DNA from: Nocardia fusca NBRC 14340
Lineage (GTDB): Bacteria > Actinomycetota > Actinomycetes > Mycobacteriales > Mycobacteriaceae
Reading direction: 5' to 3'
Length of the DNA: 64,000 bases
Assembly (NCBI RefSeq): GCF_001618425.1
Contig: NZ_BDCU01000008.1
Coordinates: 269,388 to 333,387 of the forward strand
In this document: piece by piece, positions 1-9,363 of the stretch
Layout: every line of letters begins with the position of its first letter
Numbering within the stretch: position 1 is the first letter of the stretch
Made by a program: the position numbers and the translations under genes
Notes under the pieces: generated by a model
The model's input: only the letters and a program-made list of their open reading frames with translations
What the model was told of the DNA's origin: nothing
Databases searched by the model: none

Positions 1-702
1 CGGGCACTGGGCTGGTGGCTGGCCGTCGCAGTGGTCTTCCTGGGTGTGTCGGCGGGGTTCGCGACCTGGATCGCGAACGATCCGTCGGCCCGGAAGACGC
101 TGGGCCTGCAGGGCAACACCGGCGTGCTGACCGCTCCCGGTGGCACTTTCGAGACCTACTACACCGAGCATTCCAACGACGCGTTCGCCGCATTGGTCTG
201 GACCAACAATGCGTGGGTATCGGCGCTGGCCCTCTTTCTGGGCGTACTCATCGTGCCCGTGCTCTACCTTCTGTTCATGAATGCCCTGAATATCGGCATT
301 ACCGCGGGCTTGATGGCCGAGGCCGGCCGGCTGGACTCGTTCTTCGGATTCCTGCTACCGCACGGAATGCTGGAGCTGACAGCCATTTTCATCGCGGGCG
401 GAGCGGGGCTGAAACTCGGCTGGACGCTGATCGATCCGGGCCGCCTCGGCCGGGCCGAAGCGGTCGCCCGGCAGGGTCGCGTCACCGCCGCCATAGCGCT
501 CGGATTGGTGCCGACCTTGCTGGTAGCGGGCCTGCTGGAGGGATTCGTGACGCCGAGCGCCTTGCCCACGCCGGCCCGGATCGCCATCGGATTCGCCGCC
601 GAGGCAGCCTTCCTCGCCTACATCTTCATCGCCGGTAGCCGTGCCGACCGGCCCGCCGAGACGGCGGTGGCAGAAGTAGCGGTAGCGCAACTTTCGCGGT
701 AA
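1..702 (+). CDS. SpoIIM-like (stage II sporulation protein M family) membrane protein, 5' truncated
   Basis: The reading frame is open from base 1, so the gene begins before the window; 233 residues are visible. Hydrophobic segments fall near residues 8-25, 70-100, 110-130, 165-185 and 200-215, giving a multi-pass membrane protein. The stretch LFMNALNIGITAG followed by FFGFLLPHG is characteristic of the SpoIIM/DUF95 family, which in non-sporulating actinobacteria is an uncharacterised membrane protein often found beside RDD-family genes. Nothing visible indicates sporulation. The tail after the last membrane segment is short and Ala/Val-rich. Family assignment is from motif recognition; the function is unknown. 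Confidence 0.8.
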   Translation, partial: RALGWWLAVAVVFLGVSAGFATWIANDPSARKTLGLQGNTGVLTAPGGTFETYYTEHSNDAFAALVWTNNAWVSALALFLGVLIVPVLYLLFMNALNIGITAGLMAEAGRLDSFFGFLLPHGMLELTAIFIAGGAGLKLGWTLIDPGRLGRAEAVARQGRVTAAIALGLVPTLLVAGLLEGFVTPSALPTPARIAIGFAAEAAFLAYIFIAGSRADRPAETAVAEVAVAQLSR

Positions 703-799
703 CGGGTAGACAACCTCGAGCACACAGCAATCAACCATGTTTTGTGAGGTCGCAGCAACGCGAACCGAATGACCTGCGTGGATTCCCCCGATTGAATTC

Positions 800-839
800 C
801 GCTGGCCGCAGCGAGTCGCCGCTCTAGCTGCGGCCAGCG
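800..839 (+). terminator. Stem-loop downstream of the SpoIIM-like gene
   Basis: A perfect 12-bp inverted repeat (CGCTGGCCGCAG at 800-811, complement at 828-839) with a 16-base loop lies about 100 bases after the stop codon. It has no strong U-tract (TTACC follows), which is common for actinobacterial intrinsic terminators. Confidence 0.5.
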
Positions 840-1032
840 TTACCGTTGACTCTACACAATCGTTATCCGTACGCAACCCGCTGCGGCTGAGGTCACAGGT
901 ATGCGTCGCAGTTCGGCAAACATCCAGAAACCCCCGCCTCGACCCTTGTTCAGCTAACTTCCAGCAGGCCGCGCCGGACTTACAGCGGTGCTTTCATTTG
1001 CAAGTACATTTGGTTTTTACTGGTCACAGACA

Positions 1033-1056
1033 TATCCGTAACCATGGTTACGGATA
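1033..1056. promoter_or_regulatory. 24-bp perfect palindrome, operator candidate
   Basis: The half-site TATCCGTAACCA is followed directly by its exact reverse complement. A further TATCCGTA copy sits at 864-871. A perfect palindrome of this size in an AT-richer intergenic stretch is typical of a dimeric-repressor operator, but no adjacent gene identifies the regulator. The nearest genes are the SpoIIM-like gene ending at 702 and the dehydrogenase ending at 1542. Confidence 0.5.
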
Positions 1057-1470
1057 ACGAGAAACCGGTTCGCCGCAGGGTTCGCCAGAACGGCCGTTAA
1101 CTCGGCCGTTCCCACCTCGACCTGCGCGTTCGCGCGCCGTTAACACGGTTGCCGAACAGGCGACACGAACGAAAAATACCTAGAGTTTGTTTAGCCGGGG
1201 CAAACCCGCCACAACCCCCGTACAGCGACCCGGTAAACACCTCGCGGTAGTTAACCAAGGCGGTTCCAGGGCGTGAACTGGGTCACCGGAGCCGCCGACT
1301 GAGGCAACCCTCAGCAGCGCCGCCGCAATCGAAAAGTTCTTGTGTGATCTCGGTCTCATTCAGGCATACCGGGAGTACGGCGCGCTGTTCGCGCCGGAGC
1401 CGGCAACCGCAGTCGTCCGCCGCGGCGGGCCGGAACACTCGCCCGGGACAGCCCCATCCGGGACCCCGGA

Positions 1471-1524
1471 AAAAGAAAAAGGCCGCAGCGGCGATCGCGA
1501 CTCGCGCGAGCACCGTGGCGGCCT
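1471..1524 (-). terminator. Intrinsic terminator of the SDR gene
   Basis: On the minus strand an AGGCCGCC...GCGGCCT stem (arms near 1517-1524 and 1480-1486) also contains the self-complementary CTCGCGCGAG. It is followed by a T-rich run (TTTTTCTTTTT), 18 bases past the dehydrogenase stop. This is one of the few classical U-tract terminators in the window. Confidence 0.65.
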
Positions 1525-1541
1525 CGGAACACCGGGAGAGA

Positions 1542-2309
1542 TCACATGAGCGCGCCGCCATCGACCCGGATCTCGGTGCCGGTGATGTAGCGGCCGTCAT
1601 CGGATCCCACCATCGCCACGACGCCGGCGATATCCTCCGGGGTCCCCAGCGCACCACCGTTCAGCCAACCGGTCAGCCGGGCGAACAGGGTCCAGTCCGC
1701 ATCCTCCGGCTGTTCGGTGATGGATTCGGTGGTGATCCCGCTCATGATTCCGGCCGGGACGATATTGACCGCCCGCAGTCCCTGCTTCGCGTACTCCAGA
1801 CCGATCGCGTGGGTGAAAGAGGCCACGCCACCCTTGGAGGCGGCGTAGGCGGCCAGATAGGGGGCCGACTGGAAGGCCGACGTCGACGACAGATTGATCA
1901 CCACGCCCCGGCCGGATTCCAGCAGGGGCGGCAGCAGCGCCTGGGTCACCAGGAACGTGCCCGTGAGATTGACGGTGATGACCCGGTTCCACTCGTCGAG
2001 CGGCATCTCATGCGTACGGGCCGGCTTCAGAATGCCCGCGCAGTTGACGAGCACATCCAATCCGCCCAGGGTTTCCAGCGCCGTCTCGGCGGCCGCCCGC
2101 ACCGACTCGATATCCGCGATATTCACCACCACGGTGCTGAGCCGGTCGGCCACATCGCCGGCCTTCTCCACCGTGGCTGCCAAACCGGGCTCGTTGATAT
2201 CGGCGGCGACGAGCCGGGCTCCTTCGTCCAGCAGTCGCAGGGCCACGCCCTGGCCGATCCCCGATCCCGCACCTGTCACCAGCACTCGACGGCCTTCATA
2301 TCTCCGCAT
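1542..2309 (-). CDS. Short-chain dehydrogenase/reductase (SDR), likely in steroid or lipid catabolism
   Basis: The 255-residue classical SDR has a TGAGSGIG nucleotide-binding glycine motif near residue 11, an NCAG structural motif, and the catalytic Ser with a YAASK Tyr/Lys pair. It should oxidise or reduce an alcohol/ketone with NAD(P); the substrate is not readable from sequence. The ATG at 2309 is chosen because the glycine motif then starts at the usual position; an upstream extension to 2381 would run through the two operator sites. Two 14-bp sites matching TnnAACnnGTTnnA, the KstR operator consensus, lie just upstream at 2319-2332 and 2374-2387. That implies control by the cholesterol-catabolism repressor KstR. 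The steroid link is therefore an inference from regulation. Confidence 0.88.
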   Translation of the reverse strand: MRRYEGRRVLVTGAGSGIGQGVALRLLDEGARLVAADINEPGLAATVEKAGDVADRLSTVVVNIADIESVRAAAETALETLGGLDVLVNCAGILKPARTHEMPLDEWNRVITVNLTGTFLVTQALLPPLLESGRGVVINLSSTSAFQSAPYLAAYAASKGGVASFTHAIGLEYAKQGLRAVNIVPAGIMSGITTESITEQPEDADWTLFARLTGWLNGGALGTPEDIAGVVAMVGSDDGRYITGTEIRVDGGALM

Positions 2310-2318
2310 GGCATGAAT

Positions 2319-2332
2319 TAGAACAGGTTCGA
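2319..2332. promoter_or_regulatory. KstR-type operator, proximal
   Basis: TAGAACAGGTTCGA fits TnnAACnnGTTnnA at every fixed position. It begins 10 bases upstream of the SDR start codon, so a bound repressor would block transcription or initiation. Confidence 0.65.
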
Positions 2333-2373
2333 ATCGTGAGTCAACGGGTTCTACGGATTTTCCGGCATGTTTC

Positions 2374-2387
2374 TGAAACACGTTCTA
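2374..2387. promoter_or_regulatory. KstR-type operator, distal
   Basis: TGAAACACGTTCTA also fits TnnAACnnGTTnnA completely. It lies 55 bases (about five helical turns) from the proximal site, in the expected promoter region of the SDR gene. Confidence 0.65.
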
Positions 2388-2483
2388 GGTGATCGTCGAG
2401 CCACGACGGACCGAGCATGACCAACGCCACACACCGGATTTCGCAGACCATGGTGCCGGAGGAGGACGCACTCGACGGCAAAG

Positions 2484-2521
2484 GAAGAAGCCGTGGACCC
2501 CGGAGGATCCACGGCTTCTTC
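2484..2521. terminator. 14-bp stem terminator after tRNA-Leu
   Basis: GAAGAAGCCGTGGA and its exact complement enclose a 10-base loop. The arms end in CTTCTTC on either strand, so it can act in both directions. It lies five bases beyond the tRNA 3' end. Confidence 0.7.
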
Positions 2522-2525
2522 TCAG

Positions 2526-2608
2526 TGGGCGAAGGGGGACTTGAACCCCCACGTCCCGAAGGACACTGGCACCTGAAGCCAGCGCGTCTGCCATTCCGCC
2601 ACTCGCCC
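2526..2608 (-). tRNA. tRNA-Leu (anticodon CAG)
   Basis: The 83-base class II tRNA has acceptor arms GGGCGAG and CTTCGCCC. The anticodon stem CTGGC/GCCAG encloses loop TTCAGGT, a long variable arm is present, and the T arm reads GGGGG-TTCAAGT-CCCCC. The discriminator is A, as expected for leucine. CCA is not encoded. Confidence 0.96.
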
Positions 2609-2792
2609 GAGCGACGGTCAGACACTAGCACGGAGATGTCCGGGAGACGAAATCACGTGGTCACGGGCTTTTCGAACCCGCCGCTGACCAGGGCTCGGAG
2701 CACGAAGACCGCCGGGAAGGGAACTCCGGCACGGTTCCGGTAGTTACAGGTACAGCGGAACGTGGATATCATGCAGAGAACGTGCTCGTAGA

Positions 2793-2817
2793 ACGACACG
2801 CCGTATCCGCGTGTCGT
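2793..2817. promoter_or_regulatory. Inverted repeat in the fhaA leader
   Basis: ACGACACGC and its exact complement are separated by 7 bases and end 40 bases before the fhaA start codon. It could be an operator or a leader hairpin. Confidence 0.35.
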
Positions 2818-2857
2818 CGTAAAGAATGAGGAGAGACTCACCGAAGGGAGGGCCCGG

Positions 2858-4216
2858 ATGGGGATCGTCTCGCGTTTCGAGCGTCGCCTACAGGGCGCCG
2901 TCGGTGACGTCTTCGCCAGAGTCTTCGGCGGGAACGTCGTTCCCCAAGAGGTCGAGGCAGCGCTGCAGCGTGAGGCCGCCGACAACGTCCGAGATGTCGG
3001 TGGTGGGCATCTGCTCGCACCCAACAGCTACGTGATCACCATCAACTCGTCGGACCACCGGCAGCTCGACGCCGATCACGACCTCACAACCCGTGCTTTC
3101 GCCAAACATCTGCAGGATTACATCCGTGAGCAAGGCTGGCAGACCTACGGCGAAGTACACGTGGCGTTCGAGGCATCCCCTACGCTGCACACCGGAATGT
3201 TCAGGACGAGCGGTCGCGTCGACCCCGACGCCGGCCGCGGAGCCGCACCGGCTCACCGCCCCGAACCGCTACAACGACCCGCTAACCCGCAACCAGGAGC
3301 TGGCCCCATGACGCAGAACTCTGGCTACGACCCGAGCCGTGAGCACGCGGAGTCCGATCCACGTAATCGCGGGTACGCTCCCGGACCCGCGGGACGCGGG
3401 CCGCAGAACGGCGCGTACCCCGAGGACTACGGTCCCGGCGCGGCCTACAACGGCGGCCCGGACTATCAGAACGGCTACGACTACCAGCAGGGTGGCGCCG
3501 CCTACGACCAGCAGGCCTACGGCGCCCAGCAGGGCGGCTACGACCAGGGCTACGGTCAGCCGGGCTATGCCCAGCCCGGCTACGACCAGGGATACGACCA
3601 GCAGGCCTACGGCCAGCAGCCCGGCTACGACCAGGGCGGCTACCAGGGCCAGCCCGGCTACGACCAGGGTTATCAGGGCCAGCAGGGTGGTTACGACCAG
3701 GGCTACGACCAGCAGGGTTATGCACAGCAGGGTGGTTACGACCAGCAGGGCTATGCCCAGCCCGGCTACGACCAGGGTTACGACCAGCAGGCCTACGGCC
3801 AGCAGCCCGGCTACGACCAGGGCTACGACCAGCAGGCCTACGGCCAGCCGCAGGGCCAGGGCTATCCCCCGCAGGCCCAGCAGGCCGGTTACGGCGCACC
3901 GGGCGGATACGCGCCGGCAGCCGGGCCCGGTTTCTCCGCGACCCTCGCGCTCGATGACGGCAGCGGCCGGACCTACCAGCTACGGGAAGGCAGCAACATC
4001 ATCGGCCGCGGGCAGGACGCGCACTTCCGTCTCCCCGACACCGGTGTCTCACGGCGCCATATCGAGGTTCGCTGGGACGGCCAGACCGCAATGTTGTCCG
4101 ATCTCGGTTCGACCAACGGCACCCTGGTGAACGGGTCTCCCGTGCAGGACTGGCAACTCGCCGACGGCGATGTCATCCGTGCCGGGCACTCCGAGATCCT
4201 CATCCGTATTGTCTGA
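2858..4216 (+). CDS. fhaA: FhaA: DUF3662 and FHA domain protein
   Basis: The 452-residue protein has three parts. Residues 1-125 form a DUF3662 domain (starts [13 protein letters not shown]). Residues ~150-345 are low-complexity and rich in Gly, Tyr, Asp and Gln, with repeated GYDQ and QQAYG units. Residues ~365-452 form a C-terminal FHA domain with GRGQD, SRRH and STNGT phosphothreonine-binding motifs. In mycobacteria FhaA binds the PknB-phosphorylated pseudokinase domain of MurJ/MviN and so restrains lipid II export. The MurJ partner is encoded at 55.4-60.3 kb here. A GGGAGGG ribosome site supports the ATG. The gene stands first in the cell-wall kinase cluster but is separated from fhaB by 202 bases. 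The tyrosine-rich tract is the odd part. Confidence 0.95.
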   Translation: MGIVSRFERRLQGAVGDVFARVFGGNVVPQEVEAALQREAADNVRDVGGGHLLAPNSYVITINSSDHRQLDADHDLTTRAFAKHLQDYIREQGWQTYGEVHVAFEASPTLHTGMFRTSGRVDPDAGRGAAPAHRPEPLQRPANPQPGAGPMTQNSGYDPSREHAESDPRNRGYAPGPAGRGPQNGAYPEDYGPGAAYNGGPDYQNGYDYQQGGAAYDQQAYGAQQGGYDQGYGQPGYAQPGYDQGYDQQAYGQQPGYDQGGYQGQPGYDQGYQGQQGGYDQGYDQQGYAQQGGYDQQGYAQPGYDQGYDQQAYGQQPGYDQGYDQQAYGQPQGQGYPPQAQQAGYGAPGGYAPAAGPGFSATLALDDGSGRTYQLREGSNIIGRGQDAHFRLPDTGVSRRHIEVRWDGQTAMLSDLGSTNGTLVNGSPVQDWQLADGDVIRAGHSEILIRIV

Positions 4217-4418
4217 TGCCGTAGGCTCGCCGTGCGGATCACGAGGCGGCTCTCGCATAATGGGGCGGCCTAATCGTGATCGGTATCGTCCGACGGCCCT
4301 ATGATGTGCCAACACACGCGCGGCACCGCACAGCGGTCCGCCGGGACGAGCATCGCAGTGGGGTGGGTCGCACCACGCCTACAGCACCGACACACGGTCG
4401 AACAGGAGGTGGAGCGCC

Positions 4419-4886
4419 GTGCAGGGATTGATCTTGCAGTTGACCCGTGCCGGGTTCCTCCTGCTGCTGTGGCTGTTCGTGTGGGCAATCCTGCGTACCC
4501 TCCGCAGTGATATCTACGCGGCCTCCGGCAAACGACTGCAGACCCGGGGACCGCGCGGTTCCGCGGTGCTGCCGTCCATGCGCCGAGGCCAGAAGGGCGC
4601 CAAATATCTTGTGGTGACTCAAGGTTCTCTCGCCGGTACCCGCATAACGCTCGGTACCCAACCGGTGCTGATCGGCCGTGCGGACGATTCCACGCTGGTG
4701 CTCACCGATGATTACGCCTCCACCCGACATGCCCGGCTGTCCCTACGCGGTGACGACTGGTACGTCGAAGACCTCGGCTCGACCAACGGTACCTACCTGG
4801 ATCGTGCCAAAGTCACTACCGCAGTCCGCGTTCCGCTCGGCACTCCTGTCCGGGTCGGCAAGACAGTGATCGAGCTCCGATCGTGA
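4419..4886 (+). CDS. fhaB: FhaB (FipA): membrane-anchored FHA protein
   Basis: The 155-residue protein has one N-terminal membrane helix (~8-28) and a cytoplasmic FHA domain (~65-150) showing LIGRADD, STRHA and STNGT. The last two carry the Ser/Arg/His and Asn residues that contact phosphothreonine. In mycobacteria it is a PknA/PknB substrate linked to division-site peptidoglycan synthesis. The GTG start has a strong AGGAGGTGG ribosome site ending 6 bases upstream. Its stop overlaps the pstP start by four bases (GTGA), so fhaB-pstP are translationally coupled. Confidence 0.94.
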   Translation: MQGLILQLTRAGFLLLLWLFVWAILRTLRSDIYAASGKRLQTRGPRGSAVLPSMRRGQKGAKYLVVTQGSLAGTRITLGTQPVLIGRADDSTLVLTDDYASTRHARLSLRGDDWYVEDLGSTNGTYLDRAKVTTAVRVPLGTPVRVGKTVIELRS

Positions 4887-6385
4887 CACTTGTTCTCCGC
4901 TACGCAGCGCGCAGCGACCGCGGCCTGGTCCGCGCCAACAACGAAGATTCCGTCTACGCCGGCGCCCGCCTGCTGGCCCTTGCCGACGGCATGGGTGGCC
5001 ACGCGGCCGGCGAAGTGGCGTCGCAACTGATGATCGCCGCGCTGGCGCATCTGGACGACGACGAACCGGGCGAGGATCTGCTCGGCAAACTGAACCGGGC
5101 CACCCACGCCGGTAATGCCGCCATCGCCGAACAGGTCGAGGAAGAGCCCGAACTCGACGGTATGGGCACCACGCTCACCGCCATCCTGTTCGCCGGCAAG
5201 AAACTCGGCATGGTCCATATCGGCGACTCGCGCGCCTATATGTTGCGCGACGGCGAACTCGCCCAGATCACCCGCGACGACACGTTCGTCCAGTCGCTGG
5301 TGGACGAGGGCCGGATCACCGCGGAACAGGCTCATACTCATCCGCAGCGCTCGCTGATCATGCGCGCGCTCACCGGTAACGAGATCGAGCCGACCCTGGT
5401 GATGCGCGAGGCCCGGGCCGGGGACCGCTATCTGCTCTGCTCGGACGGTCTGTCCGATGTGGTGAGCGACGAGACCATCGCCAACACCATGCGTGAGGGC
5501 AGTACCGACGAATGCGCCGACCGGCTCATCGAGCTCGCGCTGCGCAGCGGTGGGCCGGACAATGTGACCGTCGTCGTCGCCGATGTCATCGATCTCGACT
5601 ACGGCCAGAGTCATCCGATCGTGGCCGGCGCCGCGTCCGGCGAAGCCGAGGACAACCCGCCGCCGAATACCGCGGCCGGGCGGGCCGCCGCGATGCGCCC
5701 ACCGGCCGCCGCCCCGCGCCGGGCCGCCGGTGAACCCGAGCCGCAACCGAAGAAATCCCACAAACTGCGCTGGCTGTTGCTGGCGGTCGCCCTCGTACTC
5801 GCGGTGGTGGTCGGTCTGGTCGTCGGCTACAAGATGATCCGGACCAACTACTACGTCGGGGCGGACAACGACAGTGTCGTGGTCATGCAGGGGCTGCCCG
5901 GGTCGATCCTGGGCTACTCGATCCACGATGTGAACCTGATCGGCTGCGTCACCGCCAAGGGCGAACTCGGCCTCGTCGATAGCGGCGCCGCGCTGCCGCA
6001 GGGCTGCCGGGTTCTGAAGGTCAGCGATCTGGAACAGACCGGCCGTGACCAGGTCGAGCGCGGGCTGCCGCCCGGCACCCTGGACAAGGCCCGCGAGCAG
6101 ATGGCCGTACTGGCCGACCGTGAGCTGCTGCCGGTGTGCAAGAAGAACGCCTCGGCCGCGCAGCCGGGCGTGGTCACCACCACCCCGGCCCCTGCCCCCG
6201 CTCCGGCGGCACCCGCGCCGACGCCCACCGACGCGGCTCCGCCCGCCCCGGCCAACCAGCCGCCCGCGCCCGGCGCCAACGGGGAGAACCCCGCGCCGCC
6301 CGCATCTCCGACCACCACCGTCCCGGCTCCGACGACCACCGCTCAGCCCCAGATCGCCGGGGAGAACTGCCGGGTGACGGACTGA
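4883..6385 (+). CDS. pstP: PstP: PP2C-family Ser/Thr protein phosphatase
   Basis: The 500-residue protein has a cytoplasmic PP2C domain (~1-240) with the metal-binding DGMGGH, GDSRAY, SDGLSD and PDNVT motifs. A juxtamembrane linker, one transmembrane helix (~294-318) and an extracellular region ending in a long Pro/Ala/Thr tail follow. It removes phosphate from PknA, PknB and their substrates. It overlaps fhaB by 4 bases and rodA by one (TGATG), placing phosphatase and elongation machinery in one operon. The GTG start is set by the overlap and the conserved [10 protein letters not shown] beginning. Confidence 0.96.
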   Translation: MTLVLRYAARSDRGLVRANNEDSVYAGARLLALADGMGGHAAGEVASQLMIAALAHLDDDEPGEDLLGKLNRATHAGNAAIAEQVEEEPELDGMGTTLTAILFAGKKLGMVHIGDSRAYMLRDGELAQITRDDTFVQSLVDEGRITAEQAHTHPQRSLIMRALTGNEIEPTLVMREARAGDRYLLCSDGLSDVVSDETIANTMREGSTDECADRLIELALRSGGPDNVTVVVADVIDLDYGQSHPIVAGAASGEAEDNPPPNTAAGRAAAMRPPAAAPRRAAGEPEPQPKKSHKLRWLLLAVALVLAVVVGLVVGYKMIRTNYYVGADNDSVVVMQGLPGSILGYSIHDVNLIGCVTAKGELGLVDSGAALPQGCRVLKVSDLEQTGRDQVERGLPPGTLDKAREQMAVLADRELLPVCKKNASAAQPGVVTTTPAPAPAPAAPAPTPTDAAPPAPANQPPAPGANGENPAPPASPTTTVPAPTTTAQPQIAGENCRVTD

Positions 6386-7863
6386 TGTCCGCACCGGCAC
6401 CACCGTCCGCCGGGGCTTTTCCGAGTCCCCCGGGCGGTTTCGCTCCGGCGCCGTCGCCGACGACCCGGCGCAATACCGAGCTCGTGCTGCTCGGATTCGC
6501 GGCGCTGATCACCACCGCCGCACTGGCACTGGTGGAAGCGAGCCAGGAAGAATCGCTGACCTGGGATATCGCCAAGCTCGGCTTGGCCTATCTCGGTCTC
6601 TTCGCCGTCGCGCACCTGGCGGTACGCCGTTTCGCCCCCTACACCGATCCACTGCTGCTGCCGATCGTGGCGCTGCTCAACGGCGTCGGCCTGGTGCTGA
6701 TCCACCGGCTCGATCTGGCCGATCAGCAGACCGCCGCCTACAACTCCTGGGAGATCCCCTCCCCCGACGCGAACCAGCAGATCCTGTGGACCGCGCTGGG
6801 CATCGTCTTGTTCGTCGGGATCCTGCTGGTGCTGCGCGACTACCGCACGCTGGCCAAATACGCCTACACGCTCGGTCTCGTCGGATTGGTGGCGCTCGCG
6901 ATCCCCGCGATCCTGCCCAGTTCGCTGTCCGAGGTCAACGGCGCCAAGATCTGGATCCGGCTGCCCGGTCTCAGCCTGCAACCGGGCGAATTCGCGAAGA
7001 TCCTGTTGATCATCTTTTTCGCCTCGGTGCTGGTCTCGAAACGGGAGCTGTTCACCGCGGCCGGGCGGCACTTCCTCGGCATGGAGTTCCCGCGGGCCCG
7101 CGATATGGGTCCGATCCTGGCCGTGTGGATCGTGTGCATCGGTGTCCTGGTGTTCGAGAAGGACCTCGGCACGTCGCTGCTGATCTTCAGCACGGTCCTG
7201 GTGATGCTCTACATCGCCACCGAACGCGTGGGCTGGCTGCTGATCGGCGGCGGCCTGCTCGTCCTCGGTTTCGTGTTCGCCTACCAGATGTTCGGGCACG
7301 TCCGGGTACGCGTGGAGACCTGGCTGCATCCGTTCGACGACTACAACAACACCGGCTACCAGATCGTGCAGTCGCTGTTCGGCCTGGCCACCGGTGGTCT
7401 GGCGGGTACCGGCCTGGGTGCCGGGCGGCCGTCGCAGGTGCCGTTCGCCAAAACCGACTTCATCGTGACGACCATCGGCGAGGAACTCGGTCTCATCGGC
7501 CTGACCGCGATCCTGATCCTCTTCCTGGTGCTGGTGCTGCGCGGTATGCGCACCGCGCTGGCCATCCGGGACAGTTTCGGCAAACTGCTCGCGGCCGGGC
7601 TCTCGTTCACCATCGCCATCCAGGTCTTCGTGGTGGTGGGCGGAGTGACCAAGCTGATCCCGCTGACCGGTCTGACGACGCCGTTCGTCTCCTACGGCGG
7701 TTCCTCGCTGCTGGCGAACTATGTGCTGATCGCCCTGCTCATCAAGATCTCCGACGCGGCTCGCGAACCCGCGCCGGCCCGCCGCCGCGAACCCGCCCCG
7801 GCGCCGCTGGCGGAAGCGCAGACAGTGATGGTGTCACGACGGCAAGGGGGTCTGCAGCGTTGA
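6385..7863 (+). CDS. rodA: RodA/FtsW-family peptidoglycan glycosyltransferase (SEDS)
   Basis: The 492-residue SEDS protein has about 12 predicted membrane helices. It polymerises lipid II glycan strands and normally works with a class B PBP, here the overlapping pbpA. The ATG at 6385 is chosen because it overlaps the pstP stop (TGATG), and the preceding open frame is only the out-of-phase reading of pstP. A Pro-rich cytoplasmic N-terminus (~30 residues) precedes the first helix. [10 protein letters not shown] and [10 protein letters not shown] are family-typical. The stop overlaps the pbpA TTG start. Confidence 0.95.
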   Translation: MSAPAPPSAGAFPSPPGGFAPAPSPTTRRNTELVLLGFAALITTAALALVEASQEESLTWDIAKLGLAYLGLFAVAHLAVRRFAPYTDPLLLPIVALLNGVGLVLIHRLDLADQQTAAYNSWEIPSPDANQQILWTALGIVLFVGILLVLRDYRTLAKYAYTLGLVGLVALAIPAILPSSLSEVNGAKIWIRLPGLSLQPGEFAKILLIIFFASVLVSKRELFTAAGRHFLGMEFPRARDMGPILAVWIVCIGVLVFEKDLGTSLLIFSTVLVMLYIATERVGWLLIGGGLLVLGFVFAYQMFGHVRVRVETWLHPFDDYNNTGYQIVQSLFGLATGGLAGTGLGAGRPSQVPFAKTDFIVTTIGEELGLIGLTAILILFLVLVLRGMRTALAIRDSFGKLLAAGLSFTIAIQVFVVVGGVTKLIPLTGLTTPFVSYGGSSLLANYVLIALLIKISDAAREPAPARRREPAPAPLAEAQTVMVSRRQGGLQR

Positions 7864-9326
7864 ACACACCATTACGCCGCGTCGCCATGGCGGTCATGGT
7901 GATGATCGTCGCCCTGCTGCTCAACGCGACCTACGTGCAGGTCATCAAGGCCGACGACTATCGCGCCGACCCCCGTAACTCGCGGGTGCTGCTCGACGAG
8001 TACTCCCGCCAGCGCGGCCAGATCTCGGCCGGCGGCACCGTGCTGGCCAGTTCGGTGGCCACCGACGACCGCTACAAATATCTGCGCGTCTACCCGACCG
8101 ATCCGCAGGCCTACGCCCCGATCACCGGTTTCTACTCCATGCAGTACGGCAGCACCGGACTGGAACGGGCCGAGGATCCGGTGCTCAACGGTTCGGACGC
8201 CCAGCTCTTCGGCAGCCGGCTGGTCGACCTGGTCTCCGGTCGTGACCCCCGCGGCGGCAATGTCGTCACCACCATCGATCCGGTGATGCAGCAGGTCGCC
8301 TACAACGAACTGACCAGCAAGGGCTACACCGGCTCGGTGGTGGCGATCGAACCCAGCACCGGCAAGATCCTGACCATGGTGTCCACCCCCAGCTACGACC
8401 CGAACCTGCTGTCCGGGCACGACGGCGCCCAGGGCACCCAGGCCTGGGAGGATCTCGGCGCCGACGAGAACCAGCCGATGCTCAACCGCGCGATCTCGCA
8501 GACCTACCCGCCCGGTTCCACCTTCAAGGTGGTCGTCACGGCGGCCGCGCTGTCCAACGGGAAGGCGAATCCGCAGTCCCAGTTCACTGCGGCGCCCAAC
8601 ATCACCCTGCCGGGCACGAGCACGACCCTGGAGAACTACAACGGCTCGACCTGCGGATCCGGTGCCACCGCCACCCTCTACGAGGCGTTCCGGCGGTCGT
8701 GCAACACCGCGTTCGTGGAGCTCGGCGTCGATGTCGGGGCGGCAGCGCTGGAAGACGAGGCCGCGGCATTCGGTATCGGACCGCATCGCGGGATCCCGAT
8801 GCCGGTCGCCGAGAGCACCGTGGGCAATATCCCGGACAACGCCGCTCTCGCGCAGAGCAGTATCGGCCAGCGTGATGTCGCGCTCACCCCGCTCGACAAC
8901 GCTGTGATCGCCGCTACCGTGGCCAACGGCGGTGTCCGGATGGAGCCCTACCTGGTCGACCAGTTGCAGAACCCGGATCTGAGCGAGCTGTCCACCACCG
9001 AGCCGGTCTCGGTCGGCCAGGCCGTGAGCGCCGAGGTAGCGTCTACGCTGACCGACCTGATGGTCGCCTCGGAGGAGAACACCGCGGGCAGCGGCGGAAC
9101 GTCCTATCGGATCGCATCGAAGACCGGTACGGCCGAACACGGCGCCGATCCACGGAACACCCCACCGCATGCCTGGTACATAGCCTTCGCGCCCGCCGAG
9201 AACCCGAAGATCGCCATCGCGGTCATCGTGGAGAACGGCGGTGACCGGGCGCTGGCGGCAACAGGTGGGTCGGTCGCCGCGCCGGTCGCCCGGGCGGTAC
9301 TGGACGCAGGTCTGCGAGGTCGCTGA
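7860..9326 (+). CDS. pbpA: PbpA: class B penicillin-binding protein (transpeptidase)
   Basis: The 488-residue protein has an N-terminal membrane anchor (~10-28) and a transpeptidase domain with the three active-site motifs STFK (nucleophile Ser ~221), SCN and KTGT. It cross-links peptidoglycan as the partner of RodA. The TTG start at 7860 is preceded by AAGGGGG and overlaps the rodA stop (TTGA); the following [12 protein letters not shown] matches the usual PbpA N-terminus. Length agrees with the mycobacterial protein (~490). pknA follows after 37 bases. Confidence 0.95.
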   Translation: MNTPLRRVAMAVMVMIVALLLNATYVQVIKADDYRADPRNSRVLLDEYSRQRGQISAGGTVLASSVATDDRYKYLRVYPTDPQAYAPITGFYSMQYGSTGLERAEDPVLNGSDAQLFGSRLVDLVSGRDPRGGNVVTTIDPVMQQVAYNELTSKGYTGSVVAIEPSTGKILTMVSTPSYDPNLLSGHDGAQGTQAWEDLGADENQPMLNRAISQTYPPGSTFKVVVTAAALSNGKANPQSQFTAAPNITLPGTSTTLENYNGSTCGSGATATLYEAFRRSCNTAFVELGVDVGAAALEDEAAAFGIGPHRGIPMPVAESTVGNIPDNAALAQSSIGQRDVALTPLDNAVIAATVANGGVRMEPYLVDQLQNPDLSELSTTEPVSVGQAVSAEVASTLTDLMVASEENTAGSGGTSYRIASKTGTAEHGADPRNTPPHAWYIAFAPAENPKIAIAVIVENGGDRALAATGGSVAAPVARAVLDAGLRGR

Positions 9327-9363
9327 ACGAGATGGATGTGCGAGTGAATCTGCGGGGAACCCG

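Larger units (their letters stand above)
703..1470. other. Long non-coding stretch
   Basis: No open frame here has a credible start, ribosome site or recognisable product. Several parts are less GC-rich than the surrounding genes. It holds a terminator-like stem (800-839), a TATCCGTA element at 864-871, and a 24-bp palindrome (1033-1056) built from the same octamer. No tRNA, riboswitch or other known RNA was recognised. Confidence 0.6.

Noticed and set aside
3456..3890. Repeats in fhaA as a possible CRISPR or tandem element
   Set aside because: The repeats are in-frame codons for GYDQ-type units with no unique spacers.
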